A stretch of DNA of 64,000 nt from Acanthopleura granulata (GCA_016165875.1 JABBOT010000003.1:24818441-24882440), one strand, 5' to 3'; shown: positions 22,546-36,545, numbered from the stretch's first letter. Translations and numbers: made by a program. The notes: a model not told the origin generated them from the letters alone.

Positions 22546-25500
22546 GGTGAGAAAATGTGTGTGGTTCAAGTGTTGTCCACCATGTTCACAAAATCAGGTA
22601 TAACTGTTTTTGCAGCCAGCTCTCGTCCACTCCCCTTTAATGGTCGAACGCAATTCTTTCTACGATTGGAATCCACTTAATCCTACAACAAAAGAGAATA
22701 AAAATTAAACAATATACTACGAAATATGTATTTTGATTCACTTCAAGTTTTGTTGAAACTGGACAAAAACTGTAACAGAAAATAGTATCATTTTGAAAAA
22801 GATGTTAACATATGCTGAATGAACAGACAGACAGACAGACAACCGATCACTGGAATGGACAATTGGTAATATCTGTCAAAATGTGTAGGAGGAGTAGTGT
22901 TTTGAAAAAAATGTGTGTTAAGATATTCTGGATAAACAGACAGAGAGACGAACAACCGATCATCGGAATGAAAAATCGATACCACGAATTATGTGTCTTG
23001 ATGTACTCTACACTTCAACATAGTTTCGGTCAAATAGGACCATAACTGTAGGAGTTAAAATACTGTAGGAAATAAAACTTTGAATAAGAAGAACATGTTT
23101 AAACACGTATAGGCTTGTAAAATTTATATTCTCTTCATTTTTCAGTGCGCTTTGCTGTGTATGGCATGAATTGTCACTTTCTTGCCGCAAGAACATGTAA
23201 TTGATCTGTTTACAGACACGGATTCGTAGACTTAAAACTATCGCACTATAGCCTGTTGATTGAGAAGGACGTGAAATGTAATAAGCTACCCCTTCGTAAC
23301 GTATGTGCAAATCATTATTTCACAGAAGCTGTTCGAAAAGAGACGAATACAGACTAAGTACACGAATTGTACCACTTTTATTCACTATGTCTCAAAGCGT
23401 AGCGAGAGGCATATTCACGTACCTTTATCCTACTTACATATGAGCTGTTGAAGGCTATTGTATGTTTTATGTTAGCCCAGCCATCAAAAGATGTCAGATT
23501 AAATGATTTGAATGGATTTGAGGAACGCCCAAGTCAAAAAGAAATTTTACATAGGCCGTGCCATCCACATCCTGTTTGGTAGGCCTATAGAGGCCTGCGG
23601 TGTACTTCAGTAAGCGGTCGACGGCGCTGGTCTGGGCCCTTTTCACCCTGCCAGACCATAAAGTTCGTGCCAGTTCGCTGAAAGCCACTAGTCTTCCACC
23701 AAATGAATATGGAAAAGTTCGTCAATAACTTGACAAAGGGTCGTATATTTAACTGAGGCATTCTGCTTTCCCCAATAAAGTTGACCACTATCATACTAGG
23801 GCAAAATTCTTCATCATAGAGTTAAAGAAAAATCCGTCAACCCAAATTAGATACATGAGTAAATAAGTGACTTTAAGGTGATTTCATCAACGGCAGCTGT
23901 CCGGCATTTAGATTTCAAGACCTGGCTGGGAAAGACGAGAATATACTGCTATACTGTTTCTGATCAACTTCCATCGATTGTCAAGTTCAACGTGGACGTT
24001 AAGGATAAATATAAAGTACAGTGACGCCCACAACCTATAGACACAAATCTAACAACCTACATGTAGGACACTCCCGATGGAGAACATCCGTGAATGGCAA
24101 ACAATGGTGTTGTAGTTTAATAGGTAATGATCGTGATCCGCCTTGTCATAAGAATGTTATCGTGTGACGAGATCGAACCGCTGTCGTACGTAATGTAGAT
24201 GATGGGTTTGAGGCTTGGGGGTAGGGGTGGGAGGGTAACATACATTAAATGATGAAATCCAGTAATATTAGAAGTAACAATGTTTATACACGGAAGAAAA
24301 ACTCGCCTTTCTACAGTTTATTTTGAAGTATGCTGAGGTCAGTGTAAATATTATACATATAACACTACACATAAAATACGTTCGGAATAATTAGGCTGGT
24401 CATTGAATAAACAATGAATATATGACAACTTTTTGCAAGATTTAAAAGATAACATCACGTGGTTTCAAAGTGGATATATATCGAAGCAGGCATATGCAAA
24501 GACTGAACTCAGCTTTGTGCCTGCCTAGAACTCTCCAAATCCATGTTATGTGCGCGTATAAATGCTAACCAGTGAGGAGTTTACATTCGCATTAAACAAG
24601 CTGCCACTTTGACTGCCACAGTTGTATATACTACAACTGGTGCATCATACGCCTGTCAGAGATCAGTTAAACAGGGATGAGTGTTCAACAATTCATTTCA
24701 ATTCGATTCAGTTTCTTCATTCGCTCTAAAAACTATTGAGCACACACAAAATGTGTACTGTTTGCAAAAAAGATCCATTTAACACCGCATCCACAGAATG
24801 TGAACAAATACAGGATATATCTTCAAAATATGTATATTCATATACTATATAGGTAAGATTAATCAAACCTCAAAGCGTACAGTATATATATACGAACAGT
24901 AATATGTTGCACGATGCAATCAAGGATTATTTTATATACAGTCATCTCTTGAGGAACAAAAACGACTACAAAGCAGCTATGTCATAACAAGTGTTCGGAA
25001 ATAAGTTTCACATTGCCTGGTATAGCACATAGTGGTTACATGGGAGTCCTGGGGCCTACCCTAAATCCAGATTACCCAATACATGTTGAAACATTCAGAC
25101 AAGAAGAACAAATAAGTGCACAGAGCCATGGAGAATATTCTCGAGTATAAATGTGATCCCATGGCTTCAAGGAATCAAGAAGGCTGTGTTTTACTCATAT
25201 ATATATATATATATATATCCATCACCTGATTATACTCATTGAGCACACTTTCAGCTTTCATCATTTCGTCCCTGATGAGTCTAGTGAAATATTGGTAAAA
25301 AATGTACTCCACAAGTATCTTATCAGTCATCCAGCACGAAAACACAAGACACATCTATATAGTCAGACGCTTTATTCTGTTTTAACAGCTTAATAAATTC
25401 TCAATGATCGTCACTAACGGGGGTAGAAATTCGCCAGTAGGGGCAATCTCTTCAGGATTTCTAAACTATTTAATATTAACTTATTTCATTCGGTGGAAAG

Positions 25501-25565
25501 AAATGTATTAGTTTTCTATATATATATATATATATATATGATGTCTCTCCTTTCCTTATTATATA
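22546..25565. other. Intergenic region upstream of the aGPCR gene
   Basis: Should hold the aGPCR promoter and any non-coding 5' exon. I see no TATA box or CpG cluster I can defend. Apart from the duplication at 22795-22990 and a short (AT)n run at about 25197-25218, nothing is recognised. Confidence 0.5.
22795..22990. repeat. Two diverged ~110-bp tandem copies
   Basis: Both contain AAACAGACAG-type repeats followed by ACAACCGATCA(C/T)(T/C)GGAATG. Located about 250 bases upstream of the aGPCR start. Confidence 0.7.
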
Positions 25566-25690
25566 TGGTAGATATATTTATTTTATTTATTTGACTGGTG
25601 TTTTTTGCCGTACTCAAGAATATTTCACTCACACGACGGCGACCGGTATTGTGGCGGGAGGAAGCCTGACTGAACCCGGGGAAACCGGGT
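25566..25690 (-). mobile_element. SINE family 1, partial
   Basis: TTTATTTATTTGACTGGTGT, core, and a GGCGGGAGGAAGCCTGACTG body. Intergenic. Confidence 0.87.
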
Positions 25691-27427
25691 AGATATGTAG
25701 ATATAAGCTTCGTTTTCTCGGCATAATTACGGAAGTTCAGGTAGCAGTTGAAACCGCCTCCTATATATAGCATTACATTTAATCTCGCATCATCCATAAC
25801 TCTGTACGTATATGTAGGGTCGTGGAGTTCAAGTTACACACATTAAAACCTCAAGTCTACTTTATTTCACACTTTGTCTTCAATTTATAGGCCTGACATT
25901 TTCATCGAAGCTAATTTGTAAAGCGTTTTTGTTCAGCTGAGTGTTCTCTCCTCTCACTCCGGAAAAGGTGTGAAATACCTGCAAACAATTATCCGGCGTC
26001 CGAACCAATGGGCGCAGTTTAGCCTTAGGTAAACTTGGGGGAACACTCCACACCTGTATTGCAAATGCTCACTGATGGGTGGGGGATAGGCTGTATTTAT
26101 GTATATATATACTGTACATGAATGTTCTTGACTTATTTATATCTGAAAGATTGTGAAATTTCGCCAGTTTAACTAACGCATGAATTTGTTAATAAGCATA
26201 CAGAGGCCCCGATGTCCCCTGTTTATTAATGACTTTATAGACATGCATCATTCGACCACTGTTTTCGATCTACATTGTTTAGGCCCTAATGCTAAAATAA
26301 ATAGTGTCTGCTTTCGTCCCGTATAGTCTTGAAAAAAGTAATCCGACATAGAATGTAGACGACCGTAAATTTCTTTGTATCGTGGTGAACTTTCCTGCAC
26401 GCTTCATGTATATGCTGTTTGTGTCATCTTCATGATTTTATTGGCTCTATCCTCCACAAGATGTAACAGTTTACCCTACATGTACAAGTGAAATAAATAA
26501 AACATTGTTTGAACAATATGTATGAAAACTTGGCGTGAGTTGAGCCCAAGGTTGCGTGTGTAGGACTGACGATGAGTTGTTCAGTTGTCATTCAAGCCAG
26601 CTTACAGCTGTAAGTTGATGATTAATGTTTGTACAACTCAAATGAGGAACCTTCTGAATTCTGTGGTATTGTATATAACATTAAAAAACTGTACATGTGT
26701 TATTCATCTCCAAGGACTATACATATAGATACCAGTGTACAACAAACTTCGTTCGCCCTGGTCCATATCTATTGTTATCGTGGTATGCGTAAAAAGAGGA
26801 AAATATAGTTCAAAAGCAAAAATGTTATACTATCCGTAAGACAATTCCGAGAAAGTACTACAACAACATCTTTTGGTTGCTTTTTCTACAGCAACAGCAG
26901 TTGCTGTTATCTTTGTCTTTGATTCTCGGAGAACGGATTAACAGTAATCTCCAGTATAGCCATCTTTTCAGACGGTTAATGCATTTTACAAGAAGTTGCA
27001 AATTTTAAATTATTCGTGTTTCGCCTTGCTGCATTTCCAAGTATAAATGAGACATGAAATCTGGAGTCTGGAAGTGTCGAGCCTAATACATGGTGTTAGC
27101 AGTTTTCTTTTCATTTTATCTACCATGAGCATGTAATAAAACAATAATCACATGCATAGAAAACTATACGATGAATAGTAAAGCCAGAGCAGCGACGACA
27201 GTGAGATAGCAACCAAATGGTCAGACATAACAAGTGAAACCAGGCTTGTTGTCAGTTTACCTCTGGGTAAAGTTCATGTAAATGCTTAAATAGTAGCAAC
27301 ACCATCTAGCACCGAGGCTTAAGCAGCATCAGGTAAAATGCAGTATAAATCTTAACTACAATTTTAGATTTTAACACAGTTTTACTGATCTCCCCCATTG
27401 GAGACATTTGCCGACATGCCACGGAAG
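25691..27427. other. Intergenic, no recognised feature
   Basis: A/T-rich sequence without a supported gene or repeat. Confidence 0.5.
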
Positions 27428-27735
27428 TCAAGTGTACTTTACCGCGTGAATCAAGAACGTCTTTACCGCGTTACCTAAACATGACTTATCGAGTTAGTCA
27501 CGAGTGATTTACCACGTTAGTTTGATTTACTACATTGGACCAGTGTAACTTAATTGCCTTAATAGCCTTAATCAAGCGTAACTTAAAACGTTAGTCAAGT
27601 GTGACCTACCACGTCAGTTAATTGTAGCTTACCACGTTAATCAAGTGTGACTCACAAAGTTAGTCAAGTATCAAGTGCAACGTTAGTTATGTGTACATTT
27701 CAACGTTAGTAAAGTGTGGCATACCACGTTAGCTG
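27428..27735. repeat. Degenerate ~22-bp tandem repeat
   Basis: A dozen or so decayed units of the form TACCACGTTAGTCAAGTGTG, with ACGTTAG as the most constant part. Confidence 0.8.
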
Positions 27736-28599
27736 AGAGATAACATGTACGAGCTTCCACGGCACATCGTGTCGATGCCCTTCCATATATAACCATTCAA
27801 ATTACGACTCGGCTACACAGTCCTAACTAGAAACTTACCATCTCAAATGCGAATAACTCAGTTACAAAGTTGGAGTTTGATAACTCCTACCGGATTGCCT
27901 CATAAAATTTGATGATCCATTCGATTAAGTAGAAAGGATAACCTTTGCGTTGACACACAACCTAGATAATCCAGAGCTTCTCGTCGCCTATATATATGTG
28001 TGTATTCAGTCTAAAAAAATATTCATAACTCATAATAAAAAGAATAAATGTGGCTAGAAATTCTGAAGTTTCTCAGTACGCTTTTGTACAGCAAACAATT
28101 TATAAAACTGCAAGAGCTGTACTACACAAAAGTACATTTGAAAGCTGGAGAGGAGGAGGAGGTAGGTGTGTTATCTGTTCCCATAGCCTGAACGAGGCAG
28201 GGTTTTGTCAGGTTGTTTGTTTGCCTTAGTCCCAGTCTCACTCAGCATATTTAATATCAGTGTGCTTTATATGATGGAAAAGATTTGAATTAATACTCAG
28301 GGTGTTTGGCCTTTATACTTGGTTCTATTGCTTACGTAAAACTGCGGCGCAAAAAAACCAAATTTTCACCAGAATTAAGACCTCTGTATATTGTAACCTA
28401 AGAGTTATGCATACCATTTGATCTTGAATAATATGCGCATAGTGTTTCGATCAACTCGTTACGTTTCAACATCTCCAAGTAAGGTAAAGTGACAAGAGGC
28501 TGGAGATGACAAGTTACCTGAGAACACTTGCTAAATACAATACTGTAGTCCCTGCTCTGTCGGTTATACTCTTTTTATCATTTATACATCAGTGAAATT

Positions 28600-29095
28600 C
28601 CAGTATTTCTTCACTGATAAAAGTGATATCTTCACTAGTTAGATATCACTTTCGTTATTATATTTTGATAATAAAAGGGTAAGGTAAGGTAAAAATAATA
28701 AGGTCACAGGGTGACCTTGACCGATGATCCAGACGCCGTGACGTCAAAATGAAACACTTTGTTTTTATGACGTTCCAATCAGCGCTCCAATCAGGGATGA
28801 GGTCATAATACAAGTCTAGTCGGTTGCTATATTCCGACGTCAGGCAAGAAGACACGACGTCATACTAGACGTCACAGGATTTTGAGGGCACAATATACAA
28901 TACACAAAATCGTGACACTGTTAAGTATAAATAATAAATAGAATATTGCACAGTGATGGTTGAATACCATAAATACTCTCGTGAAAGGTGGAAATGATAA
29001 CTCACTCGAGGCTTCGTATCTCGTGCGTTATCTTTTCCACCTCTCACTCGAACAATATTTATGGTATTCAACCTTCACTGTGCAATATCCTCTAT
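28600..29095 (+). mobile_element. CRE-rich dispersed element, copy B, with fold-back end
   Basis: The more complete copy. TGACGTCA at 28739-28746 and GACGTCA-type sites near 28835, 28856 and 28868. An AGGTCA/TGACCT inverted half-site pair lies at 28701-28717. The right part (28938-29094) is an imperfect palindrome. Intergenic. Confidence 0.85.
28938..29094. repeat. Imperfect palindrome at the end of the CRE-rich element
   Basis: Left arm from AGAATATTGCACAGTGATGG to GGTGGAAATGATAAC. The right arm is its reverse complement from GTTATCTTTTCCACC to GCAATATCCTCT. Arms are about 60 bases with a roughly 27-base loop. Confidence 0.9.
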
Positions 29096-29799
29096 GTACT
29101 GTTGCCTTTTATAAAATACACTGCAAAAACAAACGGTAGCTCAGAAGATTGCATCAGTTTGCTGTGTAAGTTTTCATTATGGTGTTAGGTATACATATAT
29201 ATCTTCACTTCACATTTATCTGCTGTCATATTAGAACCGGAAGAAGCAAAGCAGAAGAGAAAACAGTTGGACTTTTACAGTGACATTTATGGTACATACT
29301 TACGGGCAATACATTTGTAAATTTACCGGCGTGATGAACAGAGGATATAATCACAGAGGAATAGAGTGTAAACTAACACCAAAAATTCCGGCATTATTTT
29401 TACCCTTGAATTCATAGTTCCAGTTTACATTACCTTGTGATGTAAAATTACACTCCGTTTTGCAGTGTATTCTTTGGACGCAGCTCCGCGAACATCACGT
29501 CACTTGAACGATATCCACTCATTCAGTAATATTTGGATTAAATATAAAATATATAGCTGATGTAGGGCCTATTTCTTACAAGTCTGCATTCGTATCTAGT
29601 GAAAGACAACTGAGAAAATTGTGATTTTTCATAGTTAAAACACTCTTCCTCTTTCCGGACAGAGTGCGATCTGAGGTATACATTTTGTGATCTATCTCCT
29701 ATGTTTAGCACATGCAAGATAAACAAACTTAAGCTCTTCTATTCATCAGAGGTCTAGCAAAGCAAACGTTTGGGTAACAACTTAAAGTGAAAAACCATT

Positions 29800-30350
29800 C
29801 ATGTTCTAAGTTAAGTTTGCCAAAAAGGTTGGACAGTATTATGTTTATTTCGGTGAAGTACTTTTTCTAACAGCCATTACCACAGCGGAAATCGACATTT
29901 GACCGGGCTCCATCGACAAACAATGAAACGCAGCCATCTGTCCGGGCTGTGACGTAATTGCTCCAAGCGCAGAACACTCTTGTAACCTGACACTGTAGTA
30001 CGCTGTTCTGACACTCTAGTATGCTGTTAGGGTTGTGGTTGAAACTTAAGTATGTATGTAAATTTATAACATTAAATGATCTAGAAACTTTTTTTTGTCA
30101 TAACACAATGGTCTGGAAATAATTTGCAGCCTTCTTCACACCTGTACTAGTTATAACTAAACCATATAACGTTAAAAGAGTGCAATGTCCCTGTACATGT
30201 TATTCCATGTTACACTGACACTCAACTCAGAGCATTTGCGTCACAGCCTGTAAACAGCTGATATCTCCTGGCACTCTCATTGATCAGTCTTTCATATGCT
30301 TAAAGCATGGGCGCCTTCAGATCCCCAGTCGGCTACAAAATACTCCATAC
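29800..30350 (+). mobile_element. ~500-bp dispersed repeat, copy 1
   Basis: Colinear with 45945-46440. Shared blocks include TGTGACGTAATTGCTCCAAG (one base differs from copy 2), CGCAGAACACTCTTGT, GCCAAAAAGGTTGGACAGTA and AAAGCATGGGCGCCTTCAGA. No coding frame seen. Confidence 0.85.
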
Positions 30351-33040
30351 TTCAACGGAAGACAATTCAACAACGAATTCCTACAAATTCAAACAGGTCT
30401 TTGTATTCAAAAGAGAATATAAATACTACGAGGAGCTTGGTCGATGGCGTCACCTGGGCGCAGTGTGGGAATAGCTTTTGTTACGCATGTACATGCAATT
30501 AGCAACTTAGCTGATGTTGAGTTAGTGTTTCACAGCTAAGTTGTACAAAGATGTTTCACATGGTGTTGTAAAAAGAACATGTATTGTACAACTGACTTGG
30601 TCGTGTAAACTGAGACATTAAAGTGAGACAGATGATATCACACAAATGCGTTGATGTAAAATTGTGGAATTGTGACATTGAAGACCCACGAATAAGCCAA
30701 TATTGTACATGTACACTTTACAATTGAGCTGGTGTTATAAAACTGACTTTCTGTCGTGTAAGTCTGCTGGTTCTGTTACCACCTTCAACCCTTAGACGTC
30801 GACATGTTTTAAGCCAAATCAATGGTCAGAAATTCTGTGAAAATGCTTTAAACTCTAACAAAATTATGAAAACCTTCGCCAAATGAACGATGACAGTATC
30901 AACAGCGTCACCCTCATCAAACACAACCATTAGTATATATCTTGTACCGGTACACGTGCACATACATACAGAGTCTAACACAAAGCAGATATAATGTTTG
31001 ACCACTTGCTTCATGGTCTCTGTTATGATTTTTTTCTGGCGTTAACCTAGGATGAAACTACTGAAATACATGCATATTTGGTTTGGATTGGGAATCACGA
31101 ATTGAAGTTGTTACACAGCTAAAAACATATGTTTTATTTATTGAAAAACGTTATGAACCCTAAATATTGTATAGGTTTGGCCATAGGGAACCCATGTTTC
31201 ATAAAACGTTAAAAATTTTGACTTCTCTTTGCCTTCTGTGCATGAGACTTTCATGTCTTCTCTTTCAAGCAGAAGGTTACTCAAATTGGAATTGTTTTGC
31301 CATGTCACGACGGGTACTGCATTACGTCTGAGAATCGTCGCATCGCTATACAAATTTGCATGCTACGCTACAATGTGCTTGCATTTTCTCTTTGAAGCCG
31401 TACGTCTCGCGAATAAGGCACTGTTGGAAAATGATGTTATTATGAAACAAATGTTGGAAAGCTTGGACGTTACAATAATATTTAAAAGCACAATTTTCAC
31501 ACTTAATGGAGTATTTTATGGGCGAAAAGCTAAGGCTGTGAGCATACTCTAAGCTTGGCTTGAAAAAGACACAAATACAAGGACCATTTGCCACACTAAG
31601 AACCCTGACCCACAAGCGCTGGGAGGGCCAAATATTTCTGTAAATAAATAAATATTCATGCTAACAAACATTAGAGCTCTACCTTGTAAATAAGACTTAT
31701 GTACGTCAAGACCCTGACCAAAAGTCATATCAGGTAAATGAAAAACATCCCACCGATTTTTTTTAAAAGGGTACCATTTCTTTGGATACATTTATAAATA
31801 CCTTCACATATATATCACCCAAAAGGGAACAGTTTATCACTATCAGGTCTGGGGGTTAAAAAATCACTGGAGCTTGCCTTACATGTAAGAAGAAATACAT
31901 TGGCCGAGGTTTGCAGACCGTGCACGTCTTGGATGGATGCAAGGTATAGCACCAAGACACCGGACAACTATACACTAGAGTCGACCGTACGATACAGGCT
32001 AGTCAGGGTACACATGAATGTAGAACTGACTGTAAAGGAAAATGGGTGTCTACTTTCTCAACACTCCCATTTCTCATACGAAGCCTCAGGAGAATTTTCC
32101 GCAATAAACTGGTCCTGTCCATGAAACTATATGTTCCAAAAGTTAGTCAAGAGAGTAAATGGTCGCTTGTCGAACAGTTGTTTCAAATGAGATCCATCAT
32201 TTAAGTTATATGTAATTATGGGTTGAATTGCGTTTTAAAGGTGACACACAGACTCTACTTGGAAAACTTTTTCATTCTTTTCCGGACATAGAAAATCCAA
32301 CTAGTACAAACTCAAGAAAGCCTGAACTATAAATGCTTCAGTGATTGCTTCGTCGATCTATTGGCTCCTGGTTTGATAAAATCAGCTTCCGTTTGTTTCG
32401 TTGACTGATTCTTTAGCTGAAATTAGCTGATGCATTTTTTTTCTGTTTTGAGGACGAGGCTCACTGGTGTAAAGCGCGCAACTGCAACAATTAACTAGCC
32501 GAGGTGTGGGATCGATTTCAGCCGTGGACATGTAGGAAATTCTAGAAGCCGAAAAGGTGGAAAATGTACGGAACACGTTGTTCGTGGATCTCTGGTGACA
32601 ACTTGAAGCGATCAACGACGATGGTGTGACCGTTTGTCCAATTCGTTTGCGTTTGATGAAGATCGTGTGTCATAGAGTAATACATGGCGTTCAAATCTGT
32701 AAGTTAGTAATTTAGTAACACCTAGCCCACCAACGCCTCCATCTTTTCCTGACGATTGTTTTTTTCCTATCTAACCACATCAATATTGATTCTCGCAACG
32801 ATTACAAATCCTCTACTTCCTCTCCCGAATGATTACGGTTCACTGCCTGATTGGTTGACAGCTTTTTTTAGCAATCTTTTACAGCTGTTGTGATTTTCTT
32901 TTTGGGATAGCGGCAGGAAGGGGGAAGCGAGGGAGGGGGGGAATAACATTACATGTATATCCATGACTTATAACTATGTGAGCCATGGGTTGACGTAATC
33001 TTCATGGACAACCTCCACCTCGCGTGATTTCTAGAGATTT
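30351..33040. other. Intergenic, no recognised gene
   Basis: Several 60-107-codon open frames overlap on both strands around 31140-31790 without domain, repeat or splice support. Confidence 0.5.
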
Positions 33041-33042
33041 AA

Positions 33043-33361
33043 CCAGACCAGCTGTATGTGGGAAAAGTCGCACCGAACAGTAAAAAAGGTGTCAAAGCGT
33101 TAATCCGTTTGTTCAATATGGAAATAATCTTCAAAGTGAATACCACCGAGCTACAAAACTCCTTCCACCCATGGACAGTGGGAACGAACGTGATAGTGTA
33201 CAATGAACTCGAGCCCTGTTAGGAAAATACAATTAACCCAGCTGATGTACATGACAGCCACCCCTCAGATGTCCCAGTTGGGGTATATATCAATGGAGAT
33301 GAATTCTTCGGCAAAGACATTGCTACATATATTAAACTGTGCCACTATCGTGTACCTGGGT
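33043..33361 (+). pseudogene. Broken coding-like fragment, family unknown
   Basis: A frame of about 105 codons (for example DQLYVGKVAPNSKKGVKALI and SDVPVGVYINGDEFFGKDIA) interrupted by one TAG near 33220. Its first 20 codons recur at 37492 with an in-frame 3-base difference, which suggests descent from coding sequence. I do not recognise the family. Confidence 0.35.
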
Positions 33362-36237
33362 AGGTGAATGTATGCAGTACTTATTTCGTAACACGTCAAA
33401 CAGGTTCATGGACATAGTACAGGTAAAGCCGAGTCATACAGGTATGTTTTCGTACAGGTAAATATATACGGAAAAATATCAAAGCACACAACAACAAATT
33501 GTGTTTCTAAAAAAAGGTCTACAAATAAGCGTCATAAAAACATGGCAAGGCGGAAGAATCATAACAAATAACATTGTCTGAGCGAGAAAGTAAAAAGTGC
33601 TCTCGATTTACAATTACGTTCTACTTGATGCAAGATAAGAGAGGACTTTTTCCTCATTTATTCTTTTGTATGATGTATCACGAAAGCAACTCCTTAGAGG
33701 ACGTAAAAGGATGAATCTCGAGGACGAAAACCGTACGTAGCCAACTTAGATACATTAGATGTTATTTGTAAATAACAGATAACTGAAATAAACGATGATA
33801 TAATATCACCTGTATTTGACCGCCTTTTTCGGGCTACAGGGCGTAAGTTTCGTTGTATGTAGTACGATGTACCAGGCATATAAATCTACATGTTGAAATA
33901 AATATCAGTTTATAGCTGATACATGTATAGCTCATACATGTTAACCGAACACCCATTGGGGATCTTTTAGCAGATGATTTACCACCAAATTTAACAGATA
34001 ATATGGATATCATCGTTCCTCTATATTATACAAAACACTCCGTTCACTCACTATACCCTTGGTCCCTGTGGTGTAGGCTACTGTGTTCTGATGGAAAGTA
34101 AGAAAACCTTAATCGTCTTCATACACTCGTTTTCACACCTTGAAGACATTTTGTGCCAGTCTTATAAACACGATACATATACATGTTCATATACACGTAC
34201 TTACCATATATATACACTGCGGTTTACTCCGCTGAGTACATCTTGGCTCCTCTACAGGTATATGGTAAATCCGTACATGAAACCCCACTCTCACCAGGTA
34301 TGAAAATTCCGCACAGGATATTACTGTATAATGTAGGCGACTCTCTTACAAGCCTGCAGCTGATGTCTGTATTCGGACGATTAATAACTGACGATTCAAG
34401 TTTGTGTCCACAGTTCGGGCAAATACTCACGCGAAAACGGAAACCAGGTAGATAGTACAATCGATCAGTGAGACAGAGAGCTGCCTACAAAAATCACCAC
34501 TCATAGCCTGTCGCCTGAAGACCACAGGGACCCCCAGGTACACACCTTAACACTGAAATCAAGGCCTTGGTATGTCGAAATGAAAAAAAAAAAAACAAAA
34601 AAAAGACCGTGGGCTGATGCTATCAGTGTATGAATAGTCTAGAAAGCCTTTCATTTACTGAAAGGCCTGCTTGAGTCAGTAAGGTGACATGTCTAAGTGC
34701 GCACACCAGGTTGGGAAGCATTCAGAGGGAAGTATACGCGGGGATATGGAACGATTCATGTGAACAGCTCACAATGCTGACACACTTTACAAGCCTCACT
34801 GCATGGGACAGCGGATTTCAGCGGTTTATCTGTTAAGATTGTATGGCATATGCATACGAGGCTTCCCCTGAGGCCATTTATATACTTTCTTATATACTTT
34901 AAAACAGACCGATGTGTTTTCATTTGTAAACAAATTGAATTGGCCTTATTTTTTTAAGTGAGCACAAAATCCATTATTCAATTAAAGCATCGGTCTTTTA
35001 AAGTCACAAGTTTACGACAGGTTACGAAAAAAATGTGGTTACTATGAATCATTCTGCGACGTCTTAGTCAGACGAACATTCAACGACGATTTCTTTAAAG
35101 TAACTATATACGAAATAATGTAATTTCCTTTTTGAAAATTCAGTACATCCTTACTTTTATATAGCCTGCAATGCATTATATATAAAAATGTAGGTCCTGT
35201 ATATTCTGAAAAGCCTAAATATGTGTTAAACTTAAATGCTTAACAGGTAGGGTTGCTATTTATAGGTTTGTATTGAAAGTGAGAGGCGCGGTAGCTGTTT
35301 CATTCCATTACCATCGAAACTTTTCACATATAACCTCCCTGCAGCTTGATACCATCTAACATAGGGAGTTATTACACACGTTCTCCACGTTATACTTTTC
35401 CACGAAGTTTTCAACGGGTTCAAATCATCATGAATACCCACATGTCCCACATTAAAAACTGTACATGCGTGAAATTTCATCATACGCACGTGCGCCCATG
35501 ACATGACGTCACTGCGGAGGTATGTTTTTCTTTGACATCTCATTGAAGAGTGTCCATAAAAGAAGCCGATGGGTGAATACCAACGATTTAGAGGGATATT
35601 ACACAAATGAAATGTGGAAGGTTTTCAATTAGCGGGTTCCTTGGGAAAACACTAATTCAACTGAATGACCCTTTGTGGGTCAAGTGTACATAGTCCAGCT
35701 TGGAGGTTGAAAGAATGTAAGAGGTGGACCCTTAAATTAGCTTGTCTTACGATTGATCAAAGGAAGATAAAACAGGTATCTCATATACAGTATCACTTCT
35801 AGAAAAACTCAGTAATGAGTTGGCGTCCACAAACCTCCAATCAATATTTCTTTGTTATCTAAGTCCTCAAGATTCATTTCCAAAATCATCAAAAAATTAT
35901 ACCACAACTTCACTGGCAATGAGAACTCCGTATATCACATAGGAGGAAAGACTGGACTGATTAAAGATTGGTGACATAAAAACTCCAACAGCAATATATT
36001 TTTGTGCTGGTTAAATAAACCATAAAAAATCACACTGAGCAAACACTGTCTGGATAGTAATGTTTGATGAAAGACATAAACGAAAGACATAAATGGTTCA
36101 TTTGATTTTATTTACCGGATCAAGAGTTTGGTGCAGAGCCGAAGAATATATATTAGAGCATATACAATATATGTATAGAGCATATGCACGTACATGTTTT
36201 ATATGTATTCTTTTGGAATACCTCCTTATAACTTGTC
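33362..36237. other. Intergenic, no recognised gene
   Basis: Includes an unexplained 116-codon minus frame (35256-35606) that I cannot assign, and a mixed poly-A tract near 34580. Confidence 0.5.
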
Positions 36238-36545
36238 CTGACCGCCTCGGTGGCCGGGCGGTTAGAGCCTCCGCCTCGAGCCCGAGGAATCCGGGATCAG
36301 TCCAGGGTGGGGTCAACCCAAAGACTTTAAAATGGTACTTGTTGCTGCCTCGATTGGGGTTAAGTACTGAGTAATTAGAGCAAGGACAAAGGATTGGTCG
36401 GCCCAGGATCAGTATAATATGACTGGACGAGGTGTCATATCTGGTGTCTTCGATATGATGTTCCAGTGGCGGCTGCAGTTTGGCGGCATGGACTTAAAAC
36501 TGCCACAAGAAGGCACATTATATATACATTCAAAGGGATACACAT
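36238..36545 (+). mobile_element. SINE family 2 (tRNA-derived)
   Basis: Starts GACCGCCTCGGTGGCCGGGC and GGTTAGAGCCTCCGCC, with GGGATCAGTCC as B box, then a body (GACTTTAAAATGGTACTTGT, GTGTCATATCTGGTGTCTTC). The body is shared with 44395-44665. Confidence 0.85.

Noticed and set aside
35256..35606. 116-codon minus frame
   Set aside because: No domain or splice signal recognised; may be a repeat fragment but cannot be supported from this window alone.
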